Source of the DNA: Trichomonas vaginalis G3
Taxonomy: Eukaryota > Parabasalia > Trichomonadida > Trichomonadidae
Assembly (NCBI RefSeq): GCF_026262505.1
Contig: NC_067203.1
Coordinates: 18,891,411 to 18,955,410, forward strand
Direction of reading: 5' to 3'
Length of the DNA: 64,000 bases
Below, one piece after another: positions 49,002 to 59,644 of this stretch. Under the pieces are notes generated by a model. That model did not search any database, had not been told where the DNA came from, and saw only the letters and a list, made by a program, of their open reading frames with translations. A program made the translations under genes and the position numbers. Position 1 is the stretch's first letter. Every line of letters starts with the position of its first letter.

Positions 49002-49258
49002 TTAACCCTATAGAAAAAAGTTAATTTAATACTTTACAAAAAAAATTGAATCGTGAAATGAAATTTTTAGATCAAAGATAATGGAACAAAATCCAATAAT
49101 TAGTAAAATTAAGCAAAATGATTTTTTTAATTGTGTCACTTTTTGAGCTCAAATGAATTGAATCCAATAAAATTGATCAAAGAGATAAGAAATAAAAAAT
49201 AGATTTTCTACTATGCAAAGAAATAAATGTTAATATCAATATATAAAAACCATTTAAT

Positions 49259-50470
49259 CTACACAACAGTTAATTCAACTAAATTTTTTGGAACATTAAC
49301 AAATGAACCCGAAGGTGTCTTACATCGGAAGCAGTTTGGATATTCATTCACAATACAGAAGTAAAATCCCGGTCTGTAGTTAATTAAAGCGTATCCAAAA
49401 TCAGATTTGAGCTTACAGATAGTTCGAGTAAATGAAGAAGGGCCAAAGTATGATGGCTCTATTTTTCCAACGACGCCATTAGATAATAATTCAACAGTTA
49501 AAAATTTTTTGTTCCTTTCACGAACTTCTACAAGATCTCCAATAGCCACCACCAATCCAGCTTCTTGGGGATTTTCGTATGGCTCCACAGCTACACAAAC
49601 TTCACATTTCAACATTTTCTCGTAAACAATCTTTGGAGAAAGTAAATCAAATATATTAAATTGTAATTCTACTTGCTTAACAGCTGTATCGCAGTTGTGC
49701 GATATAACTCTCTTTAAGTTTTCAACGATTGCTTCATCTTCATCTTCTTCTACTATTTTTTCAATCTTTTCTGCTGCGGATTCGCTCTTTGTAATATACA
49801 TAGTAGCGAGATTCGATATAACACTATTGAGAGTACCAATTGTTGCGTCAATTAAATTATAATAATCTTTTTCGAGTAATTCGAATGAATAAAACACTTT
49901 TTCGACTTCCAAACAGTAACTTCTTCTGACATTTGATAGTGTTTTGCACGCATTTAATGCAGCGATTTCTTCTCTTTGGCATTTTTGAATTAATTGCTCC
50001 GATTTGTATGGATCTAATTCTGCTTCAAGTTCAGCACATGCAGCTTCGTATTCTTGATATGCTTTTTTGTACTGTCCTTCGCCAATATCTAAAGCAATTT
50101 CGGCTTGATTAAAAGACATTTGAAACGCGCGGCATTTTTCTTGTGCTCTAGTATAAAAGTTGCTAAGTGGAGAATTTATTGATTCAATAATCGCAAGTTT
50201 AAAATTATTTAATCCATGAATATCGATGACATTTTCGGAAATGTATTGAATAAATTCTTTAAAGAATGTGGTGGTATTTTCTCTGCTCGTAATAAAGCTG
50301 TAATCCGAATTAACTTTATTAACTTGTTCGATAATTTTTGAAATTGATGCAACTAGCTCTGTAAACATATCTAAAAGATCCTTAGTATCGGAAGCTCTCC
50401 TTTCTGTGGATCTAAGAATCCTTTTTATCATTTCATGGTAAGGATTTTCATCAACTTTTCTCCGCTCCAT
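49259..50470 (-). CDS. BAR-like coiled-coil protein with SH3-type domain (second paralogue)
   Basis: The product is 403 aa. Residues 1-280 are long helices with BAR-like spacing (LDMFTELVASISKIIEQVNK, AYQEYEAACAELEAELDPYK, EEIAALNACKTLSNVRRSYC). An SH3-type barrel follows at about 286-343 (CVAVEPYENPQEAGLVVAIG, with GDLVEV and VVGKIEPSYF), then a second small beta-rich segment (about 345-403) ending GSFVNVPKNLVELTVV. The whole plan copies that of the protein encoded at 17212-18480, including the terminal beta segment, despite low identity. A role in membrane shaping linked to actin or endocytosis is inferred. An Inr TCATT lies 12 nt before the ATG. Confidence 0.68.
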   Translation of the reverse strand: MERRKVDENPYHEMIKRILRSTERRASDTKDLLDMFTELVASISKIIEQVNKVNSDYSFITSRENTTTFFKEFIQYISENVIDIHGLNNFKLAIIESINSPLSNFYTRAQEKCRAFQMSFNQAEIALDIGEGQYKKAYQEYEAACAELEAELDPYKSEQLIQKCQREEIAALNACKTLSNVRRSYCLEVEKVFYSFELLEKDYYNLIDATIGTLNSVISNLATMYITKSESAAEKIEKIVEEDEDEAIVENLKRVISHNCDTAVKQVELQFNIFDLLSPKIVYEKMLKCEVCVAVEPYENPQEAGLVVAIGDLVEVRERNKKFLTVELLSNGVVGKIEPSYFGPSSFTRTICKLKSDFGYALINYRPGFYFCIVNEYPNCFRCKTPSGSFVNVPKNLVELTVV

Positions 50471-50479
50471 GAAATAAAA

Positions 50480-50484
50480 AATGA
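50480..50484 (-). promoter_or_regulatory. Initiator of the second BAR-SH3 gene
   Basis: Minus-strand GTCATTTTTT contains TCATT; its A is 12 nt before the ATG at 50470. AAAAGTGACA lies about 30 bp further upstream. Confidence 0.5.
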
Positions 50485-51133
50485 CATTTTATTTAAGGGT
50501 TTCGTTTTGCTAAAATTGTCACTTTTATAGCATATTTGTTTTTGGATGTTTTGCGAAACCAAAAAAAAAACTATGATATACAATGTGTGTGTAAAGAAAA
50601 TACTTTATTTACTAGTTAAAAAATCATTTGGTATTGATCAAGTTATTTTTTCTGGATAAGATATTATATGGATAATTGGATAGAAAATACAATTATATAA
50701 TCTTGTACCTGGTTTAATTAAGCTAATTGTCATCAGAAACTTGTAATTTTTATGAATTTCAGATTTTCTTTTCATTACTGCTTTTCTTAATAGGTCAAGT
50801 TCTTATTTACGTTATAAAGTATGATATTTACAAATATCAAGTTATCATGTTTTTTGAGAAATTAGTAGTAGGATATGACGGGTTTTGTGACTTTTTTTGT
50901 TACATCTATATATAGACGATGCATTAAAATATATTTATTTATAAATCATTAAAAAAATTAAAGTTAATTTTAAAATAATTTATTTTTTATCTTTTATAAA
51001 AGAAGCTATATATAGATGATGTCAGATATTCCGCGATTAATTAAACATCATTTAAATCCTGAATGGGTTAAACTTCTTACGAAAAATTAAAACTTAGTTA
51101 TGTTTATTATTTTATTTTTTTATTTTGTATGAA
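50485..51133. other. Junction between host sequence and the Polinton fossil
   Basis: About 650 bp, very AT-rich. CTATATATAGAYGATG occurs at 50906 and again at 51006, exactly 100 bp apart; this may mark the element's edge. A 24-codon frame at 51016-51090 (MMSDIPRLIKHHLNPEWVKL...) may belong to the element. I cannot place the element's true left end. Confidence 0.4.
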
Positions 51134-52240
51134 ATGAGCGTCAAAACTAACAACGTTAAAAAATTAGGATTCACAAACGAGGAAATAAAGGATATATTAG
51201 AGGAGGTGGGTTATGAAGTTGATAAATATTATTTAAGAAATTGTAAAAAATTCGCGGAGTTATTAAATGATTTAGATTATGATGGAAAAATGAATAAAGA
51301 TGATGTTATAAATTTCTTATATCCCACATCTGAAGAAGAAAAACCTAAAGAACCTGATGTTTTCCCCGAATATTATGAAGAACGAATTAAAGATGATGAA
51401 TACGATGAAATTGAAAGACTGGAAAAAATAAGAGATGAAATAGATGAAAAAATTAAGGAATTAAGAGAAGTTGAAAAATATAATGAAAATGAAGTAGAGG
51501 GTTTAATGAATATCCCAGCTTCAGAATCAGAAGTACAGAAATCTCATGAAGAAAGATATAAAAATTATGTCTCAGAATCAACACAAAATTTATTAGATGG
51601 TGAAATAGACGAAACACTTTCAGAAGAAGGTACTAAATTTATTCGTAAACATAAGTTACAATTTATTGATAATGAAGAATACCCCTGTATCCTACTTTCA
51701 CCACCTCTCGATTCTGAGAAATTCAAAAAAGCTCTTAAAAACGTGACATATGCAACTAATACGATTAAGAAAGAAGATCATGATATTTACACAAATTATT
51801 ATTTAAATAAATGCACAGGTGTTGATAAAGTTTTTGATTTATTAGATAAAATATCAAAAGAAACCATTGGAACATATAAAATTTTATGTGATTGTGGTTT
51901 CATTGTTGAAGATACTAATAATGTTTCATATGAAAGAACAGCACCGAAGGAAGATGAAGTGGAAAGGTCTATACCATTCGTTATTAAGAATATAAAAGAT
52001 ATGAAAACTTATAAACATTATATTTATTCATTTATTTCAGAAAAAATGGAAGCAACCCATAAAACATCTTCTCATCATTTTATAGCTATTCATACATTCC
52101 TTTTCAAAGTTGTGAAATTAAATAAGACAGGAATTAGATTTAATGTATCAGGGTACGCATTCTTGAGTAAATTAAAATGTATTCGTCACGTCGCAGATGA
52201 TAAAAATTTATGTGTTCTTAATTCATTTTATGGGCTTTAA
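51134..52240 (+). CDS. Polinton-associated protein of unknown function
   Basis: A 368-residue open frame from the ATG at 51134 (MSVKTNNVKKLG). Highly charged, with a Glu/Lys coiled-coil at about 90-125 (EYDEIERLEKIRDEIDEKIK) and a beta-rich C-terminal half with several Lys/Tyr clusters. Residues 1-60 (LGFTNEEIKDILEEVG...LDYDGKMNKDDVINFL) look like an EF-hand-type helix-loop-helix. No family recognised; position at the element's left side, just before the polymerase. Fossil part; no functional claim. Confidence 0.55.
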   Translation: MSVKTNNVKKLGFTNEEIKDILEEVGYEVDKYYLRNCKKFAELLNDLDYDGKMNKDDVINFLYPTSEEEKPKEPDVFPEYYEERIKDDEYDEIERLEKIRDEIDEKIKELREVEKYNENEVEGLMNIPASESEVQKSHEERYKNYVSESTQNLLDGEIDETLSEEGTKFIRKHKLQFIDNEEYPCILLSPPLDSEKFKKALKNVTYATNTIKKEDHDIYTNYYLNKCTGVDKVFDLLDKISKETIGTYKILCDCGFIVEDTNNVSYERTAPKEDEVERSIPFVIKNIKDMKTYKHYIYSFISEKMEATHKTSSHHFIAIHTFLFKVVKLNKTGIRFNVSGYAFLSKLKCIRHVADDKNLCVLNSFYGL

Positions 52241-52289
52241 AAAATAAACTTTATTTTTATTTATTTTTTAATTTTTTATTCTTACATAA

Positions 52290-55200
52290 ATGAACAAAAA
52301 CGGAACAGCTAAAATGAATGATAATCAAATTAGAGCAGAAGGTAGAAGGTTATTTAAACGCTTCTATAACATTCCTGATGGTGTTAATCCTAAAACTCGT
52401 AGAAGCTATTTAAATGAAGCAATAGATGCATATGAAGGGTTTGACATTTCATCAGAAAGTGAGAGATTAGCGAGAATGTTAAATGTTAATATTGATTTCT
52501 ATTATTGTGATCCTCAACCAGAAGACGTGGACATAAATAAGGTAGACTTTCCATTAGTGGAATCAATAATGATAGATCCAGAATTTGAAACAGTAAATAT
52601 TTTATTAACACAGAGTCCATGTGGAAAACTTCACGCTGACAGAATAACAGACGTTGAAGCACTCACCGGCTATAAAGTTTGTCCATATTGTAAAGAAGAA
52701 GTTTATTCTATCCGTGATGATCCAGAAAGGAAAAACCAAAGAAGATTTTTAAAGCATTGTGAGAAATGTAAAGAAAATAATGGAAGATTAATTCAAGACG
52801 TTCAGTTGCAAAAGACCAGCAACCATATGCACCACATATTACGAAACAGAAGATATATCAGTGGTTATTAGCTCACAATTTGCAGAAATATTATAAACCG
52901 ACAAGATATTATATTACTTTTGACTTTGAAACATTAGAGACTAAAGAAGAATTACAACTTTCTGAGTGTGCAACTTTGAACGCTTACTTAAAACCATTCA
53001 TGGTATCATCAACGGTTAAATTAAATGATAAAACATATACGAGGAATTTTTGCTTAACTTCGAGTGATTCTTTTATTTCTGATTGGATTGAGTTTTTATT
53101 TTCAACCTGTTCATTAGTTGTTGAATCAAATATGAGTCAATACAATGAATTATTGAAGTCGCAAACGGCGGGGACTTTGTCTCATACATTAAATGAAAAA
53201 CAGAAGGAAGCATTTAAAGAACTTCTAGATGAGGAATTCAATAAAGTGAATATCATAGTGTTTTAATTCGGGAAAGTTTTGATTTAAATTTAATTCTTCA
53301 TGATTTAAACACTGCAAAATGGAAAATAAAATCAATTGCTGGGTTCATCTTCAACAATTTAGCAAATCATTGTAAAGAAAACAAACGTTCCATATGAATT
53401 GAGATTTATTGACATCAGAAATTATATAGCGGGTGGGACATTAGACCAATTCACTCAAGATTCGGAAACAATAAATCACGTGTTAAATCCTTTTTCCCTT
53501 ATCAATTCATCACATGGGAAAATTACGAAGAAGAATTATATAAGAGAGGAACCATTCACGAAAGATTCATTTTATTCAGCATTAACCCAAGAAACTATAT
53601 CAGATAGTGATTATCAAATATATCTCAATGATGCTAAAAATTTTAAGAATAGATTAGAATATTTTATTCATTATTGCAATAAAGATGTTGAAATTATGAT
53701 TGACCAATCGATAAAATTATTGAAGAAACATTTGTTTATAAAATTGATATGCTTCATAATCTTTCTTTATCATCGAATGCTTCAATGATTCGTTACGCTT
53801 TAGCATATAAAGACTTTAATCCTAATGAAAAATATCTGAGGAAGAGATAGAATCGAGTTTTGAATTAACGAAAAAGTATTGGAAATATAAAATTGAATCA
53901 TATAAGAAACAAGATGAAAAAGCAGAAAGGGATACTAAAAATAATGTTTCAATGGATGATTTTCAATACTATCACGATTAATCCTTTCATCTAAATGCAA
54001 AATGTGTGGTAAGCGTTTACATATGCTAATAAACAACATTAGATAGAATCGATAATGAAAAACCACATACCAAAGAAAATTGTCAGTTAATGTGTTGTTA
54101 TTGCAATGTCGTAAAATCAAATAAAGATGAAGATGTTTCAACGTTTAAGAATCAATTTAAGAAATTATGCATTAAAAAATAATTTACCAATGACTTTAGA
54201 TTCAGTTGAAGCTTATCACATTCTCCGTAATGGAATTACTGGTGGTTTATCAAATGTTCAACATAGAGTAAATCTTAAAGGAATCACGCACATTAATAAA
54301 CTTGCATATAATCCAGAAACTAAAACTGTATCAAATGAGGACACCACCAACATTATGACTCATTTCGTTGGTGTTGATTTTAATTCATTATATCCTTCAT
54401 CATTTTCATCTAATCCTCATGATTTCATTCAATATACTGACCATAAAATGTATATGCCGGGAAGATTGAATGGTGTTATCATTTGTGATACAGCAACAAA
54501 GAAAGCAAAAGCACTGGGAATTATTAGAAAAAAAAATACTTTATTTGTGGCTGAAGTAAAGGGTCACATTGATGAAAAATACATTAATGATTACATAAAC
54601 TTTTTACCGATAATAAGAAACTTAGATATTATCACAGATGAAAAAACAATTGGCAGTTTTATGTATAATTACATGAAATCAAACAATCTACCAGTTGACC
54701 AGAAACAGAGGAAATTAACTCAGTTAGCATCAACACACAACCAATATCAACCATTTTCTTCTTATTATCTTTGGTATCTAATAGACAGATTTCATTTTAT
54801 CATCGATGATATTTAATCAATTTTAACATTTACTAAAAACACTTGTTTTAATGAATTTGCGAACGAATTTATGAACGAAAGACAAAAGGCTGAATTAGAA
54901 GGAAATAAAGGAAAAAGTTTATTTTGCAAGATTTCACTTAATGGATCATATGGTTACGATGCAATGAATACGCAAAATTACGCAAAGACTAAAATAATGA
55001 ATGCACAGAAGGCACGCGTTGCATGTATGTCAAATAAGTTTAAAAACATAAGAGAAATAGGTGAAGATACATATCAAGTGATGCTTAAAGATAGATTTTA
55101 TAGATGTGATACATGTTTACAAGAGGCATTCTTCACTTTAGATAATGCTAAATACTGGTGGTTTTCATTTATGATTTTATGTATAAATGCTTGAATGTTA

Positions 55201-55600
55201 ATCGTTTTCATTTCATTGAAGGTGATACTGATTCATCTTATTGGGCAATCGCTGGCGACCCAAATCTTCCTAACACTCAAGCATTTCAAGCAATTGTTAC
55301 CGATAAACAATTTTATGATAAAAACATTTTCAAATTCGCACCATTTGATTTCTTCTGTTTTGATGAGAAATTTAAACCTAAATTAAAGAATAAAGCTGAA
55401 GAAAAAGCACATGAGAAGAAGTTATTGGGTTTAGCAATTGAGAAACAAGGTGATAACATGGTTGCTTTATGCCCTAAGTGTTATACATCATTCAACGGTT
55501 CAATTGATGGAAGTGATTTTAAAAAGATTGCACAAAAAATGAAAGGTGTTAGTTTACGACAAAATAAACAATTAACACCTAAAATTATTTGGATATAATA
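52290..55600 (+). pseudogene. Polinton protein-primed family-B DNA polymerase region (broken)
   Basis: This span holds the remains of a PolB gene. In order it shows a zinc-binding segment CPYCKEEV...HCEKC, exonuclease motif I FDFETLE, a late exonuclease-type CNKDVEIM, an HNH-like treble-clef segment with LDRIDN.KPHT..NC and CYCN (near 54040-54120), polymerase motif A DFNSLYPSS, motif B SLNGSYG and motif C GDTDSSY. The motif order is that of Polinton and linear-plasmid polymerases, which prime on a protein. The gene is broken at several points. Fossil; not a working enzyme. Confidence 0.88.
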
Positions 55601-55875
55601 ATGATAAAGTGATATTGATGGTCAGAATATTAATTTACAACTTAAAAACGGGTCAATGACTCGCTTAACAATCGGTAAGACTGCATTAACAGGAGCACAC
55701 ACTAAGGTTGTATGTTTGTGAAAATGGATGTTGTATGCCATTTATTTAATACAATTTAAAATTTTATTTTTAATAAAATGCCACAGAAGAGACAAAAGGA
55801 ACCGTTAATGATGGTTTTGATACTATGATTCAAAGAGGTGGGCACCCTTAAAACATTTATTTTATTTTTATATAA

Positions 55876-56052
55876 ATGGATAACGCAGATTTAGAAAATT
55901 TAATTGATGATTTAGTATTTAATCAAAATTTTCTTAATTATTATGAATTAAAATCATATCTCCAAAAACATAATAACAATATAACGGGTGATGATATGGG
56001 TTATTATTATCCGTATTATAAAAATGAAATTTTGAAATATCATGATAAATAA
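55876..56052 (+). CDS. Small acidic ORF within the Polinton
   Basis: A 58-codon frame (MDNADLENLIDDLVF...EILKYHDK) with an ATG directly after a TATA-rich leader, as for other genes of the element. Asn/Asp/Tyr-rich; no family recognised. Too short for a firm call. Confidence 0.4.
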   Translation: MDNADLENLIDDLVFNQNFLNYYELKSYLQKHNNNITGDDMGYYYPYYKNEILKYHDK

Positions 56053-56059
56053 TTTCTGT

Positions 56060-56640
56060 AATAAAGACAAAATTAAAAATAATGAATATACAAAGGAAAA
56101 ACTAAATCACAACTTAAACAGTTGAAAGATTTCAAAAATAAAGTATTAACAGAAGAAGATATTGAATTGATATTTAAATTATATAATCCTGAGCCGCAAA
56201 AGCCAAAGGAACAAAAACAAAAGAAGAAAAAGCCGAAAACAACACCAAAAGAGAAAGTAGCAAATGTTCAACAGCCAAAGGTGCAAAACGCCCAGGCCCT
56301 TCAGACCATAAATGAAGCACAAGCTTTAATTTATGATTCATTAGTTAAACCATATTCAGCCCGACTTTTAAATGAAGATCAACTTTTGGAATTCATCCTT
56401 CAACATAAACTCGAAGCGGGAAAGTATATCAAACCTTTATATACAGCATATTTAAAACAAATGAATAGAATACATCCAGAATTAATGAAGGGAGGAATGA
56501 AATCCAAAACTTCATCATCCAAAATCAAAGCAGATAAAATTAAACCACTTGCAATACCAAACCTCCAACGACAGTACCTCCTCCTTCAGTTAATCCTTCA
56601 TCATTCACTTTATTATATCCATTTCAAACATTAAAGAAAC
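56060..56640 (+). other. Lys/Pro-rich Polinton segment, unknown
   Basis: A reading frame with a basic low-complexity tract (QKPKEQKQKKKKPKTTPKEK) followed by a helical part (ARLLNEDQLLEFILQHKLEA). It lies just before the integrase and may be an accessory or virion-type protein of the element. No ATG at its left edge. Fossil part. Confidence 0.4.
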
Positions 56641-57290
56641 AAAAAGATTTTAAAAAGGATTTCAAGATATTAAATAAGCCAATTGACCCGAAAATTCAAC
56701 CGTTAAAGGAAAAATTTAGTCGCCCTTCATTTGCTCCATATCCATATTCATACGAAATCGATCATTTAGAATATTCAAAAGGAAACGTTACTTATTTATT
56801 TGCCATTAACATTAACACTAGATATTTATATTGCATTCCAGTGAAAGGGAAACAGAACAGGAAACAAGAAGAGCTATTCAATACTTACTAGATCATGAAA
56901 GAGTAGATAATATCAGGGGTGATGGTGATAAAGGATTTCAGGCAGCTATGGCTCATTATTTCCCACAAATTAATTTTTACTTTTCATCCTCTCCATATAC
57001 GTTTCATAATAAAATAGTTGATGCGGTAATGAGAACTCTTAGAGATGCGTTAGGGGTTAACGGTCAGATATACTGGGATGGAAATCATGACTCCATCATA
57101 CAGCAGTTAGTATATTATTACAATAATACATGGCATAGAACTATAAACATGAAACCAGTGGAAATGAAAAATGATATTTCAAAAGAATGGGAATATATTA
57201 GAAAGCAAATGGAAAGGTTGAATGATGTTAAACGTGAACAAATTAATTCGGGGCTCATGAATTTTAAACAAGGGATAAAGTTTTGATTCA
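56641..57290 (+). pseudogene. Polinton retroviral-type integrase (broken)
   Basis: Integrase core of the DDE/RNase H-like type used by Polintons for insertion. The first strand with its Asp is YEIDHLEYSKGN, the second Asp is in IRGDGDKGF, and the third region reads NKIVDAVMRTLRDALG, followed by YYNNTWHRTINMKP, which is typical of the integrase end. The gene is broken. Its place near the polymerase and on the same strand fits the family. Confidence 0.82.
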
Positions 57291-57321
57291 TCTCGATTAT
57301 GGAAAAACTGATAAATCAATG

Positions 57322-57801
57322 ACAAAAAGAAGACGAAGATTTGACACAATAGCTGAATTTGTTAGATATATTAACGGCAATGCATTAGTTGAAGTTGACA
57401 ATAAATTAATAGAAATTCCGATTTATTTTATTACTCCATTATATTTAAATAATATTTAATTTTTTTTATTTCGTAAGAAATGAGTGACAACAAAGCAGCC
57501 AAGAGTCCAGACAATGAATATAAAAAGAAACTAAACAGAATTAAATCAAAAATATGCTATTACAAAAAGAAGACGAAGATTTGACACAATAGCTGAATTT
57601 GTTAGATATATTAACGGCAATGCATTAGTTGAAGTTGACAATAAATTAATAGAAATTCCGATTTATTTTATTACTCCATTATATTTAAATAATATTTAAT
57701 TTTTTTTATTTCGTAAGAAATGAGTGACAACAAAGCAGCCAAGAGTCCAGACAATGAATATAAAAAGAAACTAAACAGAATTAAATCAAAAATATGCTAT
57801 T
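57322..57801 (+). repeat. 240-bp direct tandem duplication inside the Polinton
   Basis: 57322-57561 is repeated at 57562-57801 with no difference that I can see. It covers the segment after the integrase and the beginning of the next small ORF. The apparent identity points to a very recent duplication or to an assembly artefact. Confidence 0.92.
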
Positions 57802-57911
57802 ACAAAAAGAAGCCGCAATGCGGTGGGGCTGAAAACGATAAAGAGAGGAAAGAAATAATCGAAAAATTAGAAACTTACCGTTCAATCCTTAAACTGAGTG
57901 AAGCAAAATAA
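57720..57911 (+). CDS. Small basic Polinton ORF
   Basis: A 63-codon frame (MSDNKAAKSPDNEYKKKLNR, then IKSKICYYKKKPQCGG) with 'taagaaATG' start context. Strongly basic N-terminal half, Glu/Lys helix at the end. Might be a small DNA-binding or core protein of the element; no family recognised. Confidence 0.45.
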   Translation: MSDNKAAKSPDNEYKKKLNRIKSKICYYKKKPQCGGAENDKERKEIIEKLETYRSILKLSEAK

Positions 57912-58172
57912 AAGAATTTAATAGAATAAATAAATTGATTGGAAGAGATGAATTTAATAAAGATGAATTTTTAAACTCAATCCAAATTTAATTTTTATTC
58001 CTCATCTTCTTTCCATCATTACTGCATAACCGCATCTTCTCGGTTTTCGTGGTTTGTTGTTTTTAATTAGTTCTTGCATCATTTTTATCATTTCCTCCCT
58101 TGTTATGATTCGTGGTAAATTTTGAGCTTGTGGGGTATCCATTTATATAAAAATAAAATTTTGTTATCAGTT

Positions 58173-58308
58173 ATTTTATCGTTAATGGTTTTTAGGTTAT
58201 TCAATAATTAATTATTTTTGAATAACTGAAGGTGTCACTACGTCACCATGTGTCACTCGGTTAATTAACTTCTCTTAAAAAATGAGACAACATGACATTT
58301 TGACAACA
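58173..58308 (+). repeat. Left terminal inverted repeat of the nested element
   Basis: 136 bp; pairs with 60861-60996. Contains three GTCAC boxes within 58231-58257 that look like iterons. Confidence 0.9.
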
Positions 58309-58450
58309 CAGCAGGATTAATGAGGAAGGCACTTATGAAGCATTTTTGAATAACTGAAGGTGTCACTACGTCACCATGTGTCACTCGGTTAATTAACTCC
58401 TCTGAAAAAATGAGACAACATGACATTTTGACAACACAGCAGGATTAATG
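58214..58450 (+). repeat. 128-bp tandem repeat of the inner left end
   Basis: Unit 1 58214-58341, unit 2 58342 to about 58450 (partial). It doubles the GTCAC cluster (second set at 58359-58385). Confidence 0.9.
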
Positions 58451-58473
58451 CAAAAATAAATTCAAATCATACT

Positions 58474-59631
58474 TTATAAAGCTTCATTTACAGGTATTTC
58501 ATCGTCAGTAAATGAATCCTCATTATCGTTTGGTTCAACCTGTTTATATAATCCTTTCATTTCTTCTTTCAAAACATAACACCATGTTTGTTTACCATCT
58601 ATTCTTCTCTGTTTCTTATCACATTTATCTTTAATGCTCATTTGGAAATTCTTATCTTTCATGTCTGATGGTTTGCAGAATAGAGCATTTTTACATGTCA
58701 TACCTGCACACAATTCATCATAATGTGTATTTATCCATACATCTAAAGGATTTGTTGATAATTCAATTAAATCTTGTTTGGCTTCAGTCATCGGTATGAT
58801 TCGTACATTAAATGATGAAAGGTCATATTGCATAAAATATGTTAGTAAATTATCATAAAATTCCTTAGTGCATGAATCCATTAAATTCTTGAAGTAATCA
58901 AATTGACCCTTGAATTTACCATTAACTCTTAAAACTACGTATCTTCTGTCTCCAACTTCAATTTTAACAGGGTAGACGTTGTTAGTTACGAAAATGAAAT
59001 TAGCAACATTCTGAGCAGTTCTTCTGGGTTGATTCTTTTCATTAATTCTAATCTCATTATCCGTAATAATTGATTTCAAAGCGTTGAAGTTTGCGAGTCT
59101 GTCTTCACCTACATTCTTGAGTTCATTAAGTACAAGAAACATTTTATTCTCAACTACTGAATTGAAATTACCCGTTAGCTCACTTATTTCGGTAATGTTT
59201 TTACATGAATAACCAGCGAGAAGTTCAGAAATAATGTCTGTAAATCTGTTTTTACCTGTTCCCTGAAGTCCTTTCAAAATAATTGCTGTTTCATTCTTGA
59301 TTCCAGGATGTTGAATCATTGATGCAATCCAGCCGAGAAGGTATTTATACACTTCATCATTATTATCACAAATGGCTTCTTTAATGAAATTCATAAACAT
59401 CTCAATTTTTGAGTAATCTGGTTTTTCGAGAACGTTGTATTTATAACCTTGAAACGTTGAGAAAACATCTGGGGAATCAGATTTAAAGCAAACACCCTTA
59501 ACGGTTAATGAAGACAATTGATTTAATAGTACGTCCCATGCTGTTATTGTTTTACCTTCTTCTTTAAATAATTTAATCATTTTAAGTGACTCTTTCATGT
59601 TTGATTGAAGAACGAATGATATTTGATTCAT
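58474..59631 (-). CDS. SF3-type (DUF5906/D5-like) helicase of the nested element
   Basis: The frame (385 codons, ATG at 59631) shows the superfamily-3 helicase core: Walker A KGLQGTGKNRF (about residue 124), Walker B-like KMFLVLNELKN (about 162), sensor-like NFIFVTNNVYPV, then DRRYVVLRVNG, as in DUF5906 primase-helicases of virophages, NCLDVs and plasmids. It would unwind DNA at an origin. It lies directly downstream of the primase-like gene on the same strand, and the two activities are usually one polypeptide in relatives. Virus-like fossil component. Confidence 0.82.
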   Translation of the reverse strand: MNQISFVLQSNMKESLKMIKLFKEEGKTITAWDVLLNQLSSLTVKGVCFKSDSPDVFSTFQGYKYNVLEKPDYSKIEMFMNFIKEAICDNNDEVYKYLLGWIASMIQHPGIKNETAIILKGLQGTGKNRFTDIISELLAGYSCKNITEISELTGNFNSVVENKMFLVLNELKNVGEDRLANFNALKSIITDNEIRINEKNQPRRTAQNVANFIFVTNNVYPVKIEVGDRRYVVLRVNGKFKGQFDYFKNLMDSCTKEFYDNLLTYFMQYDLSSFNVRIIPMTEAKQDLIELSTNPLDVWINTHYDELCAGMTCKNALFCKPSDMKDKNFQMSIKDKCDKKQRRIDGKQTWCYVLKEEMKGLYKQVEPNDNEDSFTDDEIPVNEAL

Positions 59632-59644
59632 TTTGTCGTGGATA

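Noticed and set aside
50727-50915. 62-codon frame near the Polinton edge
   Set aside because: Phe/Ile/Tyr-rich chance frame with no initiator or motif.
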